Assembly: GCA_963797835.1 (NCBI GenBank)
Contig: CAWCRN010000015.1
Location: 99,761 to 163,760, forward strand
Direction of reading: 5' to 3'
DNA: 64,000 bases
Source: JBDTSW01 sp963797835
GTDB lineage: Bacteria; Actinomycetota; Thermoleophilia; Solirubrobacterales; 70-9
Shown: positions 38,247-47,752 of the stretch, piece by piece
Numbering within the stretch: position 1 is the stretch's first letter
Layout of the letters: the number at the start of each line of letters is the position of its first letter
Notes under the pieces: generated by a model
Seen by the model: only the letters and a program-made list of their open reading frames with translations
Database searches by the model: none
Told to the model about the DNA's origin: nothing
Program-made: the position numbers and the translations under genes

Positions 38247-38669
38247 TCAGATCTCGCGCACGAAGCGTTTCGACTTGTCGGCCTTGCAGGTGATGCCGGC
38301 GCCGCCGCTGTAGACCGGCGCCGAGACCCGGTAGGTACCCGGCGCGAACGCTTGGATTTCGAGCTTGAACCTCGCGTCGCCGTCGGAGCTCCCCGTCTCG
38401 ACGACGTTGCCGTCACGCAGCAGCTCCAGGGGCCGAAAACTCCGGCAAGCCCCCCTCTCCGACTTCACGAGGCCCTTGAAGTAGTGAACACCACGGGTGG
38501 CCTTGAGCGGCGGCGTGATCCTCTTGAAGACCACCTTCGTCTCGAAGGTCTGCCCCGCCTCGCGCACTGCCTGGCCGACGTGTTGACCGGCACGATGAGC
38601 GCCGGCCTCACCCGCAACGATCGCGACGAGCACCGCCGCGAAGGCGACTATCGTTATCGCAGTTCTCAT
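38247..38669 (-). CDS. Secreted protein of unknown function
   Basis: This 140-residue protein has a signal peptide (MRTAITIVAFAAVLVAIVAGEAGA) and an all-beta-looking body with two cysteines (GACRSF and ITCKADKS) that may form a disulfide. The motif LEIQAFAPGTYRVSAPVYSG resembles a carboxypeptidase-regulatory or Ig-like sandwich strand pair. GGTGGG precedes the ATG. I recognise no named family. Confidence 0.7.
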   Translation of the reverse strand: MRTAITIVAFAAVLVAIVAGEAGAHRAGQHVGQAVREAGQTFETKVVFKRITPPLKATRGVHYFKGLVKSERGACRSFRPLELLRDGNVVETGSSDGDARFKLEIQAFAPGTYRVSAPVYSGGAGITCKADKSKRFVREI

Positions 38670-38721
38670 CCCACCTCCCTGGGTCCGGTTCGGGGCACCC
38701 TACTCCTGCGCTGGGGGCGGG

Positions 38722-39729
38722 TCAACCGATCGTGTCGCCCAGGGCGCGGCCGTACTGGCGTTCGTAGTACTCGCGGTACTCGCCGGAGCGGATCGGCCCC
38801 CACCAGTCCTCGTTGTCGCGGTACCAGGCGACGGTGTCGGCGATCCCCTCCTCGAAGCCCACCGCCGCCTCCCAGCCCAGCTCCTCGGAGATCCGTTCGG
38901 CGGAGAGCGAGTAGCGGCGGTCGTGGCCCAGGCGGTCGGTGACGTAGGTGATCAGCGACTCGTCGCGGCCGGTCAGCTCGAGGATCCGCCTCACGACCTC
39001 GATGTTCGCCAGCTCGTCGGGGCCGCCGGCGTTGTAGACGCGGCCGGGCTCGCCGCGCTCGAGCGCGAGGTCGATCGCGGTCGCGAAGTCGGTGACGTGG
39101 AGCCAGTTGCGCACCTGCATCCCGTCGCCGTACACCGGCAGCGCGTCGCCCGCCAGCGCGTTCAGGATGCACAGGGGGATCAGCTTCTCGGGATGCTGTC
39201 GCGGCCCGTAGTTGTTCGAGGCCCGGACGATCAGCGCCTCGGCACCGTAGGTGCGGTGGAAGGCGGCGACGATCAGGTCGCCGCCGGCCTTGGACGCCGA
39301 GTACGGGGACGAGGGATCGATCGGGGACGCCTCGGTGAACGAGCCCGACTCGATCGAGCCGTAGACCTCGTCGGTCGAGACCTGGAGGTGGCGGATGCCC
39401 GTCTCGCGCGCAGCCTCGAGCAGGACGAAGGTGCCGAACACGTCGGTGCGGATGAACTCCCCGGGTTCCTCGATCGAGCGGTCCACGTGCGACTCGGCGG
39501 CGAAGTTGACCACGGCGTCGCAGCCCTCCAGCGCCGAGCGCACGACGTCGGGGTCGGCGATGTCGCCGACCACGAGCTCGCAGCGCTCGAGACCCTCCAG
39601 ATTCTCGCGCCGGCCGGCGTACGTGAGCTTGTCCAGGACCCGCACGGAGCCGCCCGGGTCCGCCTCCAACCGCCGGCGGACATAGGCGGAGCCGATGAAC
39701 CCGGCCCCGCCGGTAACCAGGACCCTCAC
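38722..39729 (-). CDS. rfbB: dTDP-glucose 4,6-dehydratase
   Basis: This 335-residue extended SDR catalyses step two of dTDP-L-rhamnose synthesis. Motifs: VLVTGGAGFIGSAYVRR at the start, NFAAESHVDRSI, STDEVYGSI (the catalytic DE pair beside Thr), YSASKAGGD (Tyr-x3-Lys) and NNYGPRQHPEKLIP. The start is GTG 39729, overlapping the end of rfbD by 4 bp (GTGA). It is the last gene of rfbA-rfbD-rfbB; rfbC, the 3,5-epimerase, is not in the window. Confidence 0.95.
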   Translation of the reverse strand: MRVLVTGGAGFIGSAYVRRRLEADPGGSVRVLDKLTYAGRRENLEGLERCELVVGDIADPDVVRSALEGCDAVVNFAAESHVDRSIEEPGEFIRTDVFGTFVLLEAARETGIRHLQVSTDEVYGSIESGSFTEASPIDPSSPYSASKAGGDLIVAAFHRTYGAEALIVRASNNYGPRQHPEKLIPLCILNALAGDALPVYGDGMQVRNWLHVTDFATAIDLALERGEPGRVYNAGGPDELANIEVVRRILELTGRDESLITYVTDRLGHDRRYSLSAERISEELGWEAAVGFEEGIADTVAWYRDNEDWWGPIRSGEYREYYERQYGRALGDTIG

Positions 39730-40577
39730 GCCCCGGCCCTCGCCGCCTCGCGCTCGACCATGTATTCGGCGAGGGCCTCGCGCCAGTGCGGCAGCACCAC
39801 GGGCCCGTCGCGCTCGCTGCCCAGCACCGAGTAGGCGGGCCGCGGTGCCGGGCGGCCGAGCATGCCGGTTCGGGCCGCCATCACGCGGGTGCCCATCCCG
39901 GCCTGGTCGAAGATCTCCTGGGCGAACTCGAACCACGAGCAGGAGCCGCTGGCCGTGACGTGGTGGATCCCGAAGTCGTCCGACTCGGCGAGCAGCACCA
40001 TCGCCCGGGCCAGGTGCGGGGTGTAGGTCGGGGCCCCCACCTGGTCGGAGACCACGAGGACCTCGGGCTGTTCGGCCCCGACGCGCAGCATCGTCTCGAC
40101 GAAGTTCTCGCCGCCCACGCCGAACAGCCACGAGGTGCGGACGATCAGGTGCCGCGAGTTCGCCACCGCCACCGAGGTCTCCCCCGCGAGCTTCGAGCGG
40201 CCGTATGCGGAGAGCGGGTGCGGGAGGTCAGACTCCACGTACGGGTCCTCGCGGTTGCCGTCGAAGACGTAGTCGGAGGAGGGGTAGACGATCTTGGCGC
40301 CGACCGTGCCCGCGGCCACGGCGAGCAGGCCCGCGCCGGTGTCGTTCAGCTCCATGGCCTCGCGTTCATGCGACTCGGCGCCGTCGACGTCGGTGTAGGC
40401 GGCGCAGTTGACGATCGCATCGGGCGCGATCCGGCCCACCGTCGCGTCGACCCGCGGGCCGTCGGTGATGTCCAGCTCGGAGCGGTCGAGCGCGCCCACC
40501 TCGTGGCCGTGGGCCTCGAAGGCGGCGATCACGTCCCGCCCCAGCATGCCGCCCGCGCCTGTCACGAGGACCCTCAT
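39726..40577 (-). CDS. rfbD: dTDP-4-dehydrorhamnose reductase
   Basis: This intact 283-residue SDR reduces the last intermediate to dTDP-L-rhamnose. It has VLVTGAGGMLGRDV, NCAAYTDVDGAES, SSDYVFDGN and SAYGRSKLAGE, the standard RmlD landmarks, and VRTSWLFG. Its ATG overlaps the rfbA stop by 4 bp, and its own stop overlaps the start of rfbB, so the three genes are translationally coupled. Confidence 0.95.
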   Translation of the reverse strand: MRVLVTGAGGMLGRDVIAAFEAHGHEVGALDRSELDITDGPRVDATVGRIAPDAIVNCAAYTDVDGAESHEREAMELNDTGAGLLAVAAGTVGAKIVYPSSDYVFDGNREDPYVESDLPHPLSAYGRSKLAGETSVAVANSRHLIVRTSWLFGVGGENFVETMLRVGAEQPEVLVVSDQVGAPTYTPHLARAMVLLAESDDFGIHHVTASGSCSWFEFAQEIFDQAGMGTRVMAARTGMLGRPAPRPAYSVLGSERDGPVVLPHWREALAEYMVEREAARAGA

Positions 40578-41648
40578 GGGATCTCGATCTCCGAGCGGTC
40601 GCCGACGATCATCCGCAGCGTCTTCGGCACGCCGTCGCCGCGGCTCAGCTTGGCGCTCTTGCCCAGCAGGCTCGCCTCCAGGCGCACGTCGAGGTCGGTC
40701 ACCGACGCACCCTCGAGCAGGATCGAGTGCTCGACCTCGCAGCGCTCGACCACGCAGTCGCGGTCGATCGAGGTGTACGGGCCGATGTAGGCGTCGCGGA
40801 TCACGGAGCCGGCACCGATGATGGCTGGCCCGCGCACGGTCGAGCGCTCGACGGTGGCGCCGGCCTCGATGCACACCCGGCCCTCGACGTTCGCCTCGGA
40901 GAGCTCCCCGTCCAGGCGCTGCTCCTGATCCTCCAGCACGAGGCGGTTCGCCTCGAGCATGTCGGCGAGCTGCCCGGTGTCCTTCCACCAGCCGCGCACG
41001 GTGTGGCTCTCCACCTTCAGCGACTCGTCGATCAACGACTGGATCGCGTCGGTTATCTCGAGCTCGCCGCGGGCGGAGGGCTCGATCCGCTTGGCGGCGT
41101 CGAAGATCCTCGAGCCGAACATGTAGACGCCGACCAGGGCCATGTTGGACGGCGGGTCCTTCGGCTTCTCGACCAGGCGCACGACGGTCTCGCCGTTCAG
41201 CTCGGCGACGCCGTAGTGCCACGGGTCGGGGACCTCCGTGAGCAGGATCAGCGCGTCGGGCTCGGTCGGCGCGGAACCGCTCGACCAGGTCGGTGATCCC
41301 GTCCCGCAGCAGGTTGTCTCCCAGGTACATGACGAACGGGCCGTCCTCGAGGTACTCCTCGGCCGTCAGCAGCGCATGCGCGAGGCCCTTGGGCTCGGCC
41401 TGCGGGATGTAGGTGATGGTCGCGCCGAACGCCGAGCCGTCCCCCGCCGCCTCGCGGATCTCGTCGCCGGTCTCCGGGGCGATGATGATCCCGATCTCGG
41501 TGATCCCGGCCGCGACCAGCGCCTCGATCCCGTAGAACAGCACGGGCTTGTTGGCGACGGGCACCAGCTGCTTCGCCGAGGTGTGGGTGATCGGGCGCAG
41601 CCGCGTACCGGCGCCGCCCGAGAGGATCAGGCCTTTCAGATTCTCCAT
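40574..41648 (-). CDS. rfbA: Glucose-1-phosphate thymidylyltransferase (long form), one frameshift
   Basis: About 358 residues. The nucleotidyltransferase domain starts KGLILSGGAGTRLRPIT, with PVANKPVLFYGIEAL and MYLGDNLLRDG. After a frame change near 41270, where dropping one C gives ADEPDALILL, it continues with VRLVEKPKDPPSN and a C-terminal left-handed helix of hexapeptide repeats (VCIEAGATVERSTVRGPAIIG). This long form with a beta-helix resembles StrD/archaeal-type enzymes rather than the 290-residue RmlA. It begins the rhamnose operon. The length is 3n+1. Confidence 0.9.
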
Positions 41649-41695
41649 CGGGGGCGGCAAGGGTAGCCACGGGCGCGGGGCGGCGCGATGCAGGA

Positions 41696-42163
41696 CTAGT
41701 ACGTGCCGCCCAGCTTGCGGTGGTCCCAGGTCGCGGTTCGCAGCGCCTCGAACTCGATCGCGACGCGCTTGGGGGTCTGCGCCCTGAGTGCCTCGGCGGC
41801 ATCCCCCTCGACCGACTCGATCCCCTCCGCGTAGCGGATCGTCAGCTCCTTGGCGAACTCGAACACCGTGTCGTGGTCACGGTGAAGGTGGGCGTTGGCC
41901 TCGATCTGCACGCCGCGAAGCTCCGAGTACTCGTGGCCCGTCTCGACCAGCAGCGTCGCCCGGGGGTCGCGCTCGAGGTTCTTCACCTTCTGCGACTTGG
42001 CATACGTCCACACCCAGATCCGCCGGTCGCGGACGACGTACCAGAGCGGCATCAGGTGCGGCCACCCGCGCGGGCCGTGCGTGGCGACGGTCACGACGCG
42101 CTCTCGCTCGAGGAGCTCGCGCTGCTCCTCGTCGGTCAGCTTGATCTGGCCGCGGCGGCTCAC
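41696..42163 (-). CDS. Pyridoxamine-5'-phosphate-oxidase-like (FMN/F420) protein
   Basis: This 155-residue split-barrel protein has VVTVATHGPRGWPHLMPLWYVV, IWVWTYAKSQKVKNLERDPRATLLVE and a C-terminal FEALRTATWDHRKL, the layout of the actinobacterial F420/flavin-dependent oxidoreductase group (PPOX class). The cofactor cannot be decided from sequence alone. Its ATG overlaps the stop of the penicillin acylase gene upstream. Confidence 0.85.
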   Translation of the reverse strand: MSRRGQIKLTDEEQRELLERERVVTVATHGPRGWPHLMPLWYVVRDRRIWVWTYAKSQKVKNLERDPRATLLVETGHEYSELRGVQIEANAHLHRDHDTVFEFAKELTIRYAEGIESVEGDAAEALRAQTPKRVAIEFEALRTATWDHRKLGGTY

Positions 42164-44539
42164 TGGGGCTCGAGGAGCAGCAGCCGCCAGGGCCCCTCGC
42201 CCGACATCGCCTGCGTCTCACCCGCGACCCAGCGCGACTGGAGGTCGTCGTAATGAGGGCTGCCGGCCTGTCCCGACTGGCCGGTGAACTGCTGCCAGCG
42301 GGAGCGCTCAGGCCGGGCGGGGTCGGCGACGATCCGCCAGCACGGCGCCCAGATGGCGGCGTACGGGTCATTGGGATCCCAGCCGACCTGGGCGACGGTC
42401 TCCTGCGCCCCGCCGACGTGCAGGGTGCGGTTGAAGATCCTCGCGAGCATGGGGTTGGCGGCGCCCAGGGCGTGCGGGAAGTGGAGCGCGTGGACGTCCC
42501 CCCAGCGCCAGCCCGCGGGATCCTGGCCGTAGCGGTCGGCCAGCTCGTCCATCGCGCCGCGCAGCGAGTCGAGCGCCAGCTCGTCCCAGTCGCGGCCGAT
42601 CAGCTCCTCGTCCCCCTCGGCCCAGAGCGACAGCAGGTGCGACTGCCAGCGCCACGGTGAGCGTGACGTGGGCGATGAAGCCGTTGTCGGCACGGTCGAG
42701 CCAGCGCTCGGCGAGGTCGCGGTCGCCGATCGCCGCACGCGCGACCTCGCGGGCAAAGCGAAGCGTGAAGGCCTGGTAGATCGTCGCCGGGACCGAGTCC
42801 GGGCTCATCCGCCCGTCCCAGCTGCGCAGCCGCTCGATCGCAGCGGTCTCGCGCTGGTCGCGCGCGGTGAGGCGGACCAGGCGTTGCGCCGTCTCGACCC
42901 CGGGGATCGAGTGCTGGTCGATCTGCATGGCGGCGAATCCCTGGAGGTCGTGCTCTTCCGAGGCCTCGAGCAGGTCCTCGATCCGCCGCGCCCGGTAGCC
43001 GTCCAGGTAGTCGCTTGAGATGTGATGGGGGAAGTCGTCCGGGCTGATGCGGTTGTTGGCGGTTACTACGTAGCCGGCCTCTGGGTCGCTCACCTCCGGG
43101 AGCTCCTCGTAGGGGACCCAGCCGTCCCACTCGAACTCGCCGGTCCACCCCGGTTTCGGCAGGTCGGGGCAGCCGCCGCGGCGGATCGGCACCCGGCCCA
43201 TCGTCTTGTAGCCGATCGATCCCGCCCGGTCGGCCCAGACGAGGTTGGACACGGGCATCGCCTGGTCGGCCAGCAGCTCCTGCAGCTCGGGGCCGCTGGT
43301 CGGGTCGAGGGTTCCGAAGCTCGCCGGGCTGACGCCCCGGAAGTGGAGCGCGGCCCAGCTGAGGGCCAGCGGCTCGTGCTCGTCGGCCCGCAGCGCGGCG
43401 TTGACGATCGGGCCATGGTGGGTCTGCCGGACGGTGAGCCGCTCGGGCTCGCGGCCCTTGACCGGGATCTCCTCCTCGATCAGCTCCACAGGCCGACGCT
43501 CGCCCTCGAACTCGTAGGTGTCGCCTTCGATGCGCTCGACGAAGAGGTCCAGCACGTCCGCCATCGCGTTCGTGAAGGTCCAGACGACGTCGTTGTTCTG
43601 ACCGAACGTGACCCCGGGGAGCCCGGGGAGCGCCCCGCCCCGCGCGAAGCGGTCGCCGGCGTAGAGCGCCAGCTGGTAGGTGATGCCGGGCATGCTCGGC
43701 GGCAGGTGCGGGTCGCCCGCGATCAGCGCGCCCCCCGTCGCCGAGCGCGCCCCCGAGACCGCCCAGTTGTTGGACCCCGTGGCCTCGACGGTGAAGCCCA
43801 GCTCCTTGCGCAGGCGGCCGATCTGCTCGGCCAGGGCGAGGCCGTCGCCCGAATACCCCTCGCCGGGGGTCAGCACCACCGGGTGGCCCGCCGGGTAGCC
43901 GGGGTCGAGCTTGGCGGCCCGCTCCTCGCCCAGGCTGCGTGCCATCTCGGCCCTCAAGAGCTCGCGCTCCCAGTTGGTGGAGAGCCCCAGCGCGAGCATC
44001 TTCGACACCGTCAGCGAGTCGGCCGGCTGCCAGGGCTCGAACTTCATCCGCAGCAGCTGGAACTCGGCCGGAAGCGGCCTCGCCCCCGCGGCGGCGTTGA
44101 TCCCGGCGCTGTAGGCGCTGAGGCCCTCGGCCACGACCGAGTCGAGGTCCGGCACCTCGCTCAGCGCCACCCGGTGCAGGCCGAGCGTCCGCATCAGCCG
44201 GTCGACGGGAAGGCCCTCGGCGCCGCCGAACACGGCGATCCGCCCGCAGGCGAGCTCGCGGTAGATGTGAAGCTGCCAGAGCCGGTCCTGCCCGAGGCAG
44301 TAGCCCTGGCCGAACCAGAGGTCGCGCCGCGTGCGCGCCCGTATGTGGGGCACCCCCCAACGGTCGCGGCTGATCTCGATCGGGCCCTCGACCCCAGAGA
44401 CGGTGACGCGGCCGCTCGTCTGCGGGAGCGGGCGTTTGAAGAGCTGCCAGCGCAGGCCCGCGGCGGCCGCCCCGGACAGGGCGGCGAACCCCGCCGTGAA
44501 CAGGCCCGCGCTTCGAAACACCTTGCCGCCGAAGATCAC
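42160..44539 (-). CDS. Penicillin acylase family Ntn-hydrolase, one frameshift
   Basis: About 793 residues from GTG 44539. A membrane or signal segment comes first (VFRSAGLFTAGFAALSGAAAAGL), then the alpha-chain motif DRWGVPHIRARTRRDLWFGQGY. The autoproteolysis site is FTVEATGSNNWAVSG, where the Ser of GSNNW becomes the N-terminal nucleophile of the beta chain. Later come TFGQNNDVVWTFTN and the C-terminal VNATRGPS-equivalent region GGAQETVAQVGWD. Members cleave amides such as beta-lactams or acyl-homoserine lactones outside the cytoplasm. One frame change lies near 42660; the length is 3n+1. Confidence 0.9.
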
Positions 44540-44550
44540 TATCGCCGGGA

Positions 44551-45410
44551 TTATCCGGTGCCGACGCCCTCTGGCAGCCGGCCCTCCGCCGCGAGCTTCT
44601 CCAGGTGCGCCTGCATCGCGACCGCCGCCGCCGGGCGCATCGGTTCCGGCACGTCGTCCCAGGCTGCGTCGAGCAGCCGCTCGCGATCGCGATCGCCGGC
44701 GTCCAGCGCCGCGACGAGCTTCGCCTCGCGCTCCTCGCGGTGCGCGATGTACTCGGCGATCTTCGCGGCCGGGTCGGTGATCCAGGGGCCGTGGCCAGGG
44801 CAGAGCAGCGACGGCCGAAGCGCCGCGAGCCGTTCCAGGGAATCCATGTAGTCGGCGAGCGAGCCGCCCATGGAGGCCGGAGGGACGATCGAGGAGCCGT
44901 GGCCGAGGATCAGATCGCCGCAGAAGGTGACGCCGTCCTCCCGTGCGAAGCAAACGTGGTCCGAGGCGTGGCCGGGGCTGGGTAGGACGGTGAACGGCCC
45001 GATTCGCACGTTCTCCGGTCGGCCGTCCTGTTCTACCGACACTGTGTGTGGGCTAGGCAGGACGGCTTGGTCGGGCTGGGAGGCTTCGGGCGGGCGCGAA
45101 CGCTCTCGTCGCCCTCGCTGATCTGTCCGTAGAGCAGCGGCGCCCCGAGCATCTCAACCCCCGCCGAGTGGTCCGCGTGCGAGTGGGTGAGCAGGACGCC
45201 CTCGATCCCACCACGCTCCTCACCCGCCGCGCGCACCGCCTCGACGTGCTCGGCGATCGCGGGGCCCGGGTCGATCACCCAGGCGGGATCGCTTCCCACC
45301 ACGTACGTGTTCGTGCCCTCGAGGGTCATCGGCCCGGGGTTGGGGGCGACGATGCGCAGGATGTCGTCGTGGCCGGGCGCGGTCTCGATGGGCCGAATAT
45401 AGAGTCGCAC
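44551..45410 (-). CDS. Metallo-beta-lactamase-fold hydrolase (LACTB2-like), one frameshift
   Basis: About 285 residues. The first part has LRIVAPNPGPMTLEGTNTYVVG and the metal site LLTHSHADHSAGVEML. After a frame change near 45045 come LPSPGHASDHVCF and FCGDLILGHGSS, completing the two-metal HxHxDH fold; the C-terminal EEREAKLVAAL helix is typical of LACTB2-like members, which hydrolyse thioesters or RNA. I give GTG 45410 as the upstream limit. An in-frame ATC at 45389 lies 6 nt after TATATT, so the true start may be later and non-standard. Confidence 0.85.
45396..45405. promoter_or_regulatory. Overlapping divergent -10 elements
   Basis: On the plus strand TAGAGT (45400-45405) is 8 nt before ATG 45414 of the GMC gene. 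On the minus strand TATATT (45401-45396) is 6 nt before an in-frame ATC (45389) of the metallo-hydrolase gene. The hexamers share two bases, so the two promoters should compete for polymerase. Confidence 0.5.
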
Positions 45411-45413
45411 GGT

Positions 45414-46937
45414 ATGGACGAGCCCTTCGACGTCCTCGTACTCGGTGGCGGGACCGCGGGCTGCGTACTCGCCGGCCGGCTGAGCGAGGACCCGTCCCGC
45501 TCGGTCTGCCTGCTTGAGGCCGGGCCCGACTACGGCGCCTACGCGGACGGGGACTGGCCGCACGAGATGCTCGACGCGCGCGGTGTCGCGGCGACCCACG
45601 ACTGGGGCCTCGAGGACGACGTGTCCCTGCTGCGCGCCAGGATCCTCGGTGGCTGCTCGGCGCACAATGCCTGCTTTGTCGCCTGGGGCGCGCGCGAGGA
45701 CTACGACGAGTGGAGCCACGATGGGGGCGAGGAATGGGCGTACCGGGCATTCGAGCCGTACCTTCGCCGGGCGGAGCTGGAGCTTCGCACGCGGGAGCCA
45801 AGCCCGGACGAGCTGTCGGCCTGGCACCGCGGCGCCCTCGAGGCAGCGATCGCGGTCGGATTCCCGCGCCTGGGGTCGTTCAGCGATCTGGACGCGGCCG
45901 AGGGGGTGGCGCCGATCCCGCTCAACGCGGTCGGGGCCGTCCGCTGGAACACCGCGTTCTCCCACCTTGACCCGTCCCGCGCCCGACCGAATCTCGCGCT
46001 TGTCGCCGAGGCCGTGGTCGATCGCGTGCTCGTCGAGGGTGAGCGCGCGGTCGGGGCCCTCGCCCGCGTCGCCGGCGAGGAGCGCGAGTTCCGCGCCGGG
46101 CGGATCGTGTTGGCGGCGGGAGCGTACGGATCGCCGGCGATCCTGATGCGAAGCGGGATCGGCCCCCCCGACCACCTCGATGAGCTGGGGATCCCGGTCG
46201 AGGTTCAGCGCCCGGGCGTGGGCGCGAACCTGATCGACCACTCCGGCGCGAACGTCTTCTTCCAGCCCAGCGAGAGCCTGATCTCGGAGCTTCGGGCCCA
46301 GGACGAGCGCGGGCTGCTGTTTCAGGGCCAGTGCGCGATCCGCGCCCGAAGCCGGGCCTGCCCGGAAGGGCTCGTCGACCTGCACCTACTCCCCTGGGCG
46401 AGCCCGATCGAACCGTGGCCGGCCCACCTGCCGGAGGGGAGCATCGAGGGCGACTTCGAGGCGCACATGACCGTATTCGCGATGAAACCGCGCTCGCGTG
46501 GGCGCGTGCGGCTTCGGTCCGCCGACCCGGGCGCCCTGCCGCTGGTCGAGCAGCGCTTCCTCTCGGATCCCGAGGGCGGCGACCTCGAGACGATCGTGGA
46601 CGGGGTTCAGCGGGTGCGCGAGCTGGCGGCGACTCCGCAGCTTTCGGGGCTGGTCGAGGGCGAGGTGTTTCCCGGCCCCTCCGTCGCCGATCGCGAATCG
46701 CTCACCACCTGGGCGCGGGAGGCGGTTCGGGGCTACTTTCACCCCGTCGGGACCTGCGCGATGGGGCCCGCCGCTGAGGAGCAGGCGGTCGTCGACGGGG
46801 ACGGCCGCGTCCACGGACTCCAGAGCCTTCATGTGGCCGACGCCTCGGTGATGCCGACGATCCCCCGGGCGGGTACGAACCTGACGACGGTGGCGATCGG
46901 CGAGCGGCTGGCAGAGTCGATCGGCGGAGGGCGATGA
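45414..46937 (+). CDS. GMC-family FAD-dependent oxidoreductase
   Basis: This intact 507-residue flavoprotein of the glucose-methanol-choline family has the FAD motif VLVLGGGTAGCVLAGRLSED and a GMC signature near ARILGGCSAHNACFVAWG. Further signatures are RIVLAAGAYGSPAILMRSGIGP and the active-site His region GYFHPVGTCAMGP near the C-terminus. It oxidises an alcohol to an aldehyde or acid; choline-dehydrogenase-like enzymes are the nearest group, but the substrate is open. The start follows TAGAGT by 8 nt. It is followed 1 bp later by a HAD gene in the same operon. Confidence 0.93.
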   Translation: MDEPFDVLVLGGGTAGCVLAGRLSEDPSRSVCLLEAGPDYGAYADGDWPHEMLDARGVAATHDWGLEDDVSLLRARILGGCSAHNACFVAWGAREDYDEWSHDGGEEWAYRAFEPYLRRAELELRTREPSPDELSAWHRGALEAAIAVGFPRLGSFSDLDAAEGVAPIPLNAVGAVRWNTAFSHLDPSRARPNLALVAEAVVDRVLVEGERAVGALARVAGEEREFRAGRIVLAAGAYGSPAILMRSGIGPPDHLDELGIPVEVQRPGVGANLIDHSGANVFFQPSESLISELRAQDERGLLFQGQCAIRARSRACPEGLVDLHLLPWASPIEPWPAHLPEGSIEGDFEAHMTVFAMKPRSRGRVRLRSADPGALPLVEQRFLSDPEGGDLETIVDGVQRVRELAATPQLSGLVEGEVFPGPSVADRESLTTWAREAVRGYFHPVGTCAMGPAAEEQAVVDGDGRVHGLQSLHVADASVMPTIPRAGTNLTTVAIGERLAESIGGGR

Positions 46938-46938
46938 G

Positions 46939-47595
46939 GTGGGCGCGCGCTGGGCCACCTTCGACTGCTACGGGACCCTGATCGACTGGGAGGGCGGGTT
47001 TCGCTCGGCCTTCCGGGAGCTGTGGCCCGACGTCGACCCGCAGCGGATGCTGGAGCACTACCACTCGGTCGAGCCGCGCGTCCAGGCCGGCGGCGACCTT
47101 CCTTACCGGGAGGTGCTGGCCCGGGCGCTGGAGGCGGTCGCCGCGATCGAGGACGTCGAGCTGCCCGCGGAGCGCCGCGAGTTCCTGGCCGAGTCGCTTC
47201 CGGGGTGGCGCGCGTTCGCAGAAGCGCCCCCGGCGCTGGCGGAGCTTCGCGATCGCGGCTGGAGCCTCGCGATCCTCTCCAACACCGACCCCGACCTGCT
47301 CGCGACCTCGATCCAGACGCTGGGCGTGCCATTCGAGCTTGCGATCACCGCGGCGGAGGCCGGCTCCTACAAGCCCGCGCCGGGTCACTGGCGCACCTTC
47401 GGCGAGCTCGCCGGGGACGTCGACGCGCACGTCCACGTGGGCGCCAGCCTCTTCCACGACGTCGCCCCAGCGGCCGAGCTGGGGCTGCCGATGGTGTGGA
47501 TCAACCGCCTGGGCGAGGCCTCGGAGCTGCCGCGTGCCGCGGAGCTGCCCGACCTGAACGGCCTGGCCGACGCCGTCGAGACGGCCTCCGAGTAG
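46939..47595 (+). CDS. HAD-superfamily hydrolase (haloacid dehalogenase type II-like)
   Basis: This 218-residue intact protein has the nucleophile motif WATFDCYGTLIDWEGG, motif II ILSNTDPDLL and the Lys motif YKPAPGHW; HVGASLFHDVAPAAELG forms motif IV. This pattern matches the type II haloacid dehalogenase group, which hydrolyses 2-haloacids or phosphates. GTG 46939 immediately follows the GMC stop, so both enzymes are expressed together. Confidence 0.9.
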   Translation: MGARWATFDCYGTLIDWEGGFRSAFRELWPDVDPQRMLEHYHSVEPRVQAGGDLPYREVLARALEAVAAIEDVELPAERREFLAESLPGWRAFAEAPPALAELRDRGWSLAILSNTDPDLLATSIQTLGVPFELAITAAEAGSYKPAPGHWRTFGELAGDVDAHVHVGASLFHDVAPAAELGLPMVWINRLGEASELPRAAELPDLNGLADAVETASE

Positions 47596-47606
47596 CCCCG
47601 CCGGCT

Positions 47607-47674
47607 TCCGACCTGCGGCCGTTCCGACTAAACGGTCGCTCGAGATCCGTGCCTGGAAACGGCCGGAGATCGGA
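47607..47674 (+). terminator. Imperfect long hairpin after the HAD gene
   Basis: TCCGA-CCTG-CGGCCGTT at the left pairs imperfectly with AACGGCCG-GAGA-TCGGA at the right around a loop of about 30 nt. It lies just after the HAD stop and before the ROK promoter and lacks a T-tract. Confidence 0.45.
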
Positions 47675-47705
47675 CATAAAGGTCGCTATTCCCTGATTTG
47701 TTCGG

Positions 47706-47743
47706 ACTAAGACTTGACAAATACTCTCGGATGTGAAATTAGT
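47706..47743 (+). promoter_or_regulatory. Promoter and XylR/ROK-like half-sites before the ROK gene
   Basis: CGGACTAA (47703-47710) and TTAGTTCG (47739-47746) form a near-perfect dyad that flanks a consensus -35, TTGACA (47714-47719). A third ACTAA half-site lies at 47627-47631. ACTAA/TTAGT half-sites resemble those of Bacillus XylR, also a ROK repressor. Autoregulation is inferred. Confidence 0.5.
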
Positions 47744-47752
47744 TCGCCCGCT

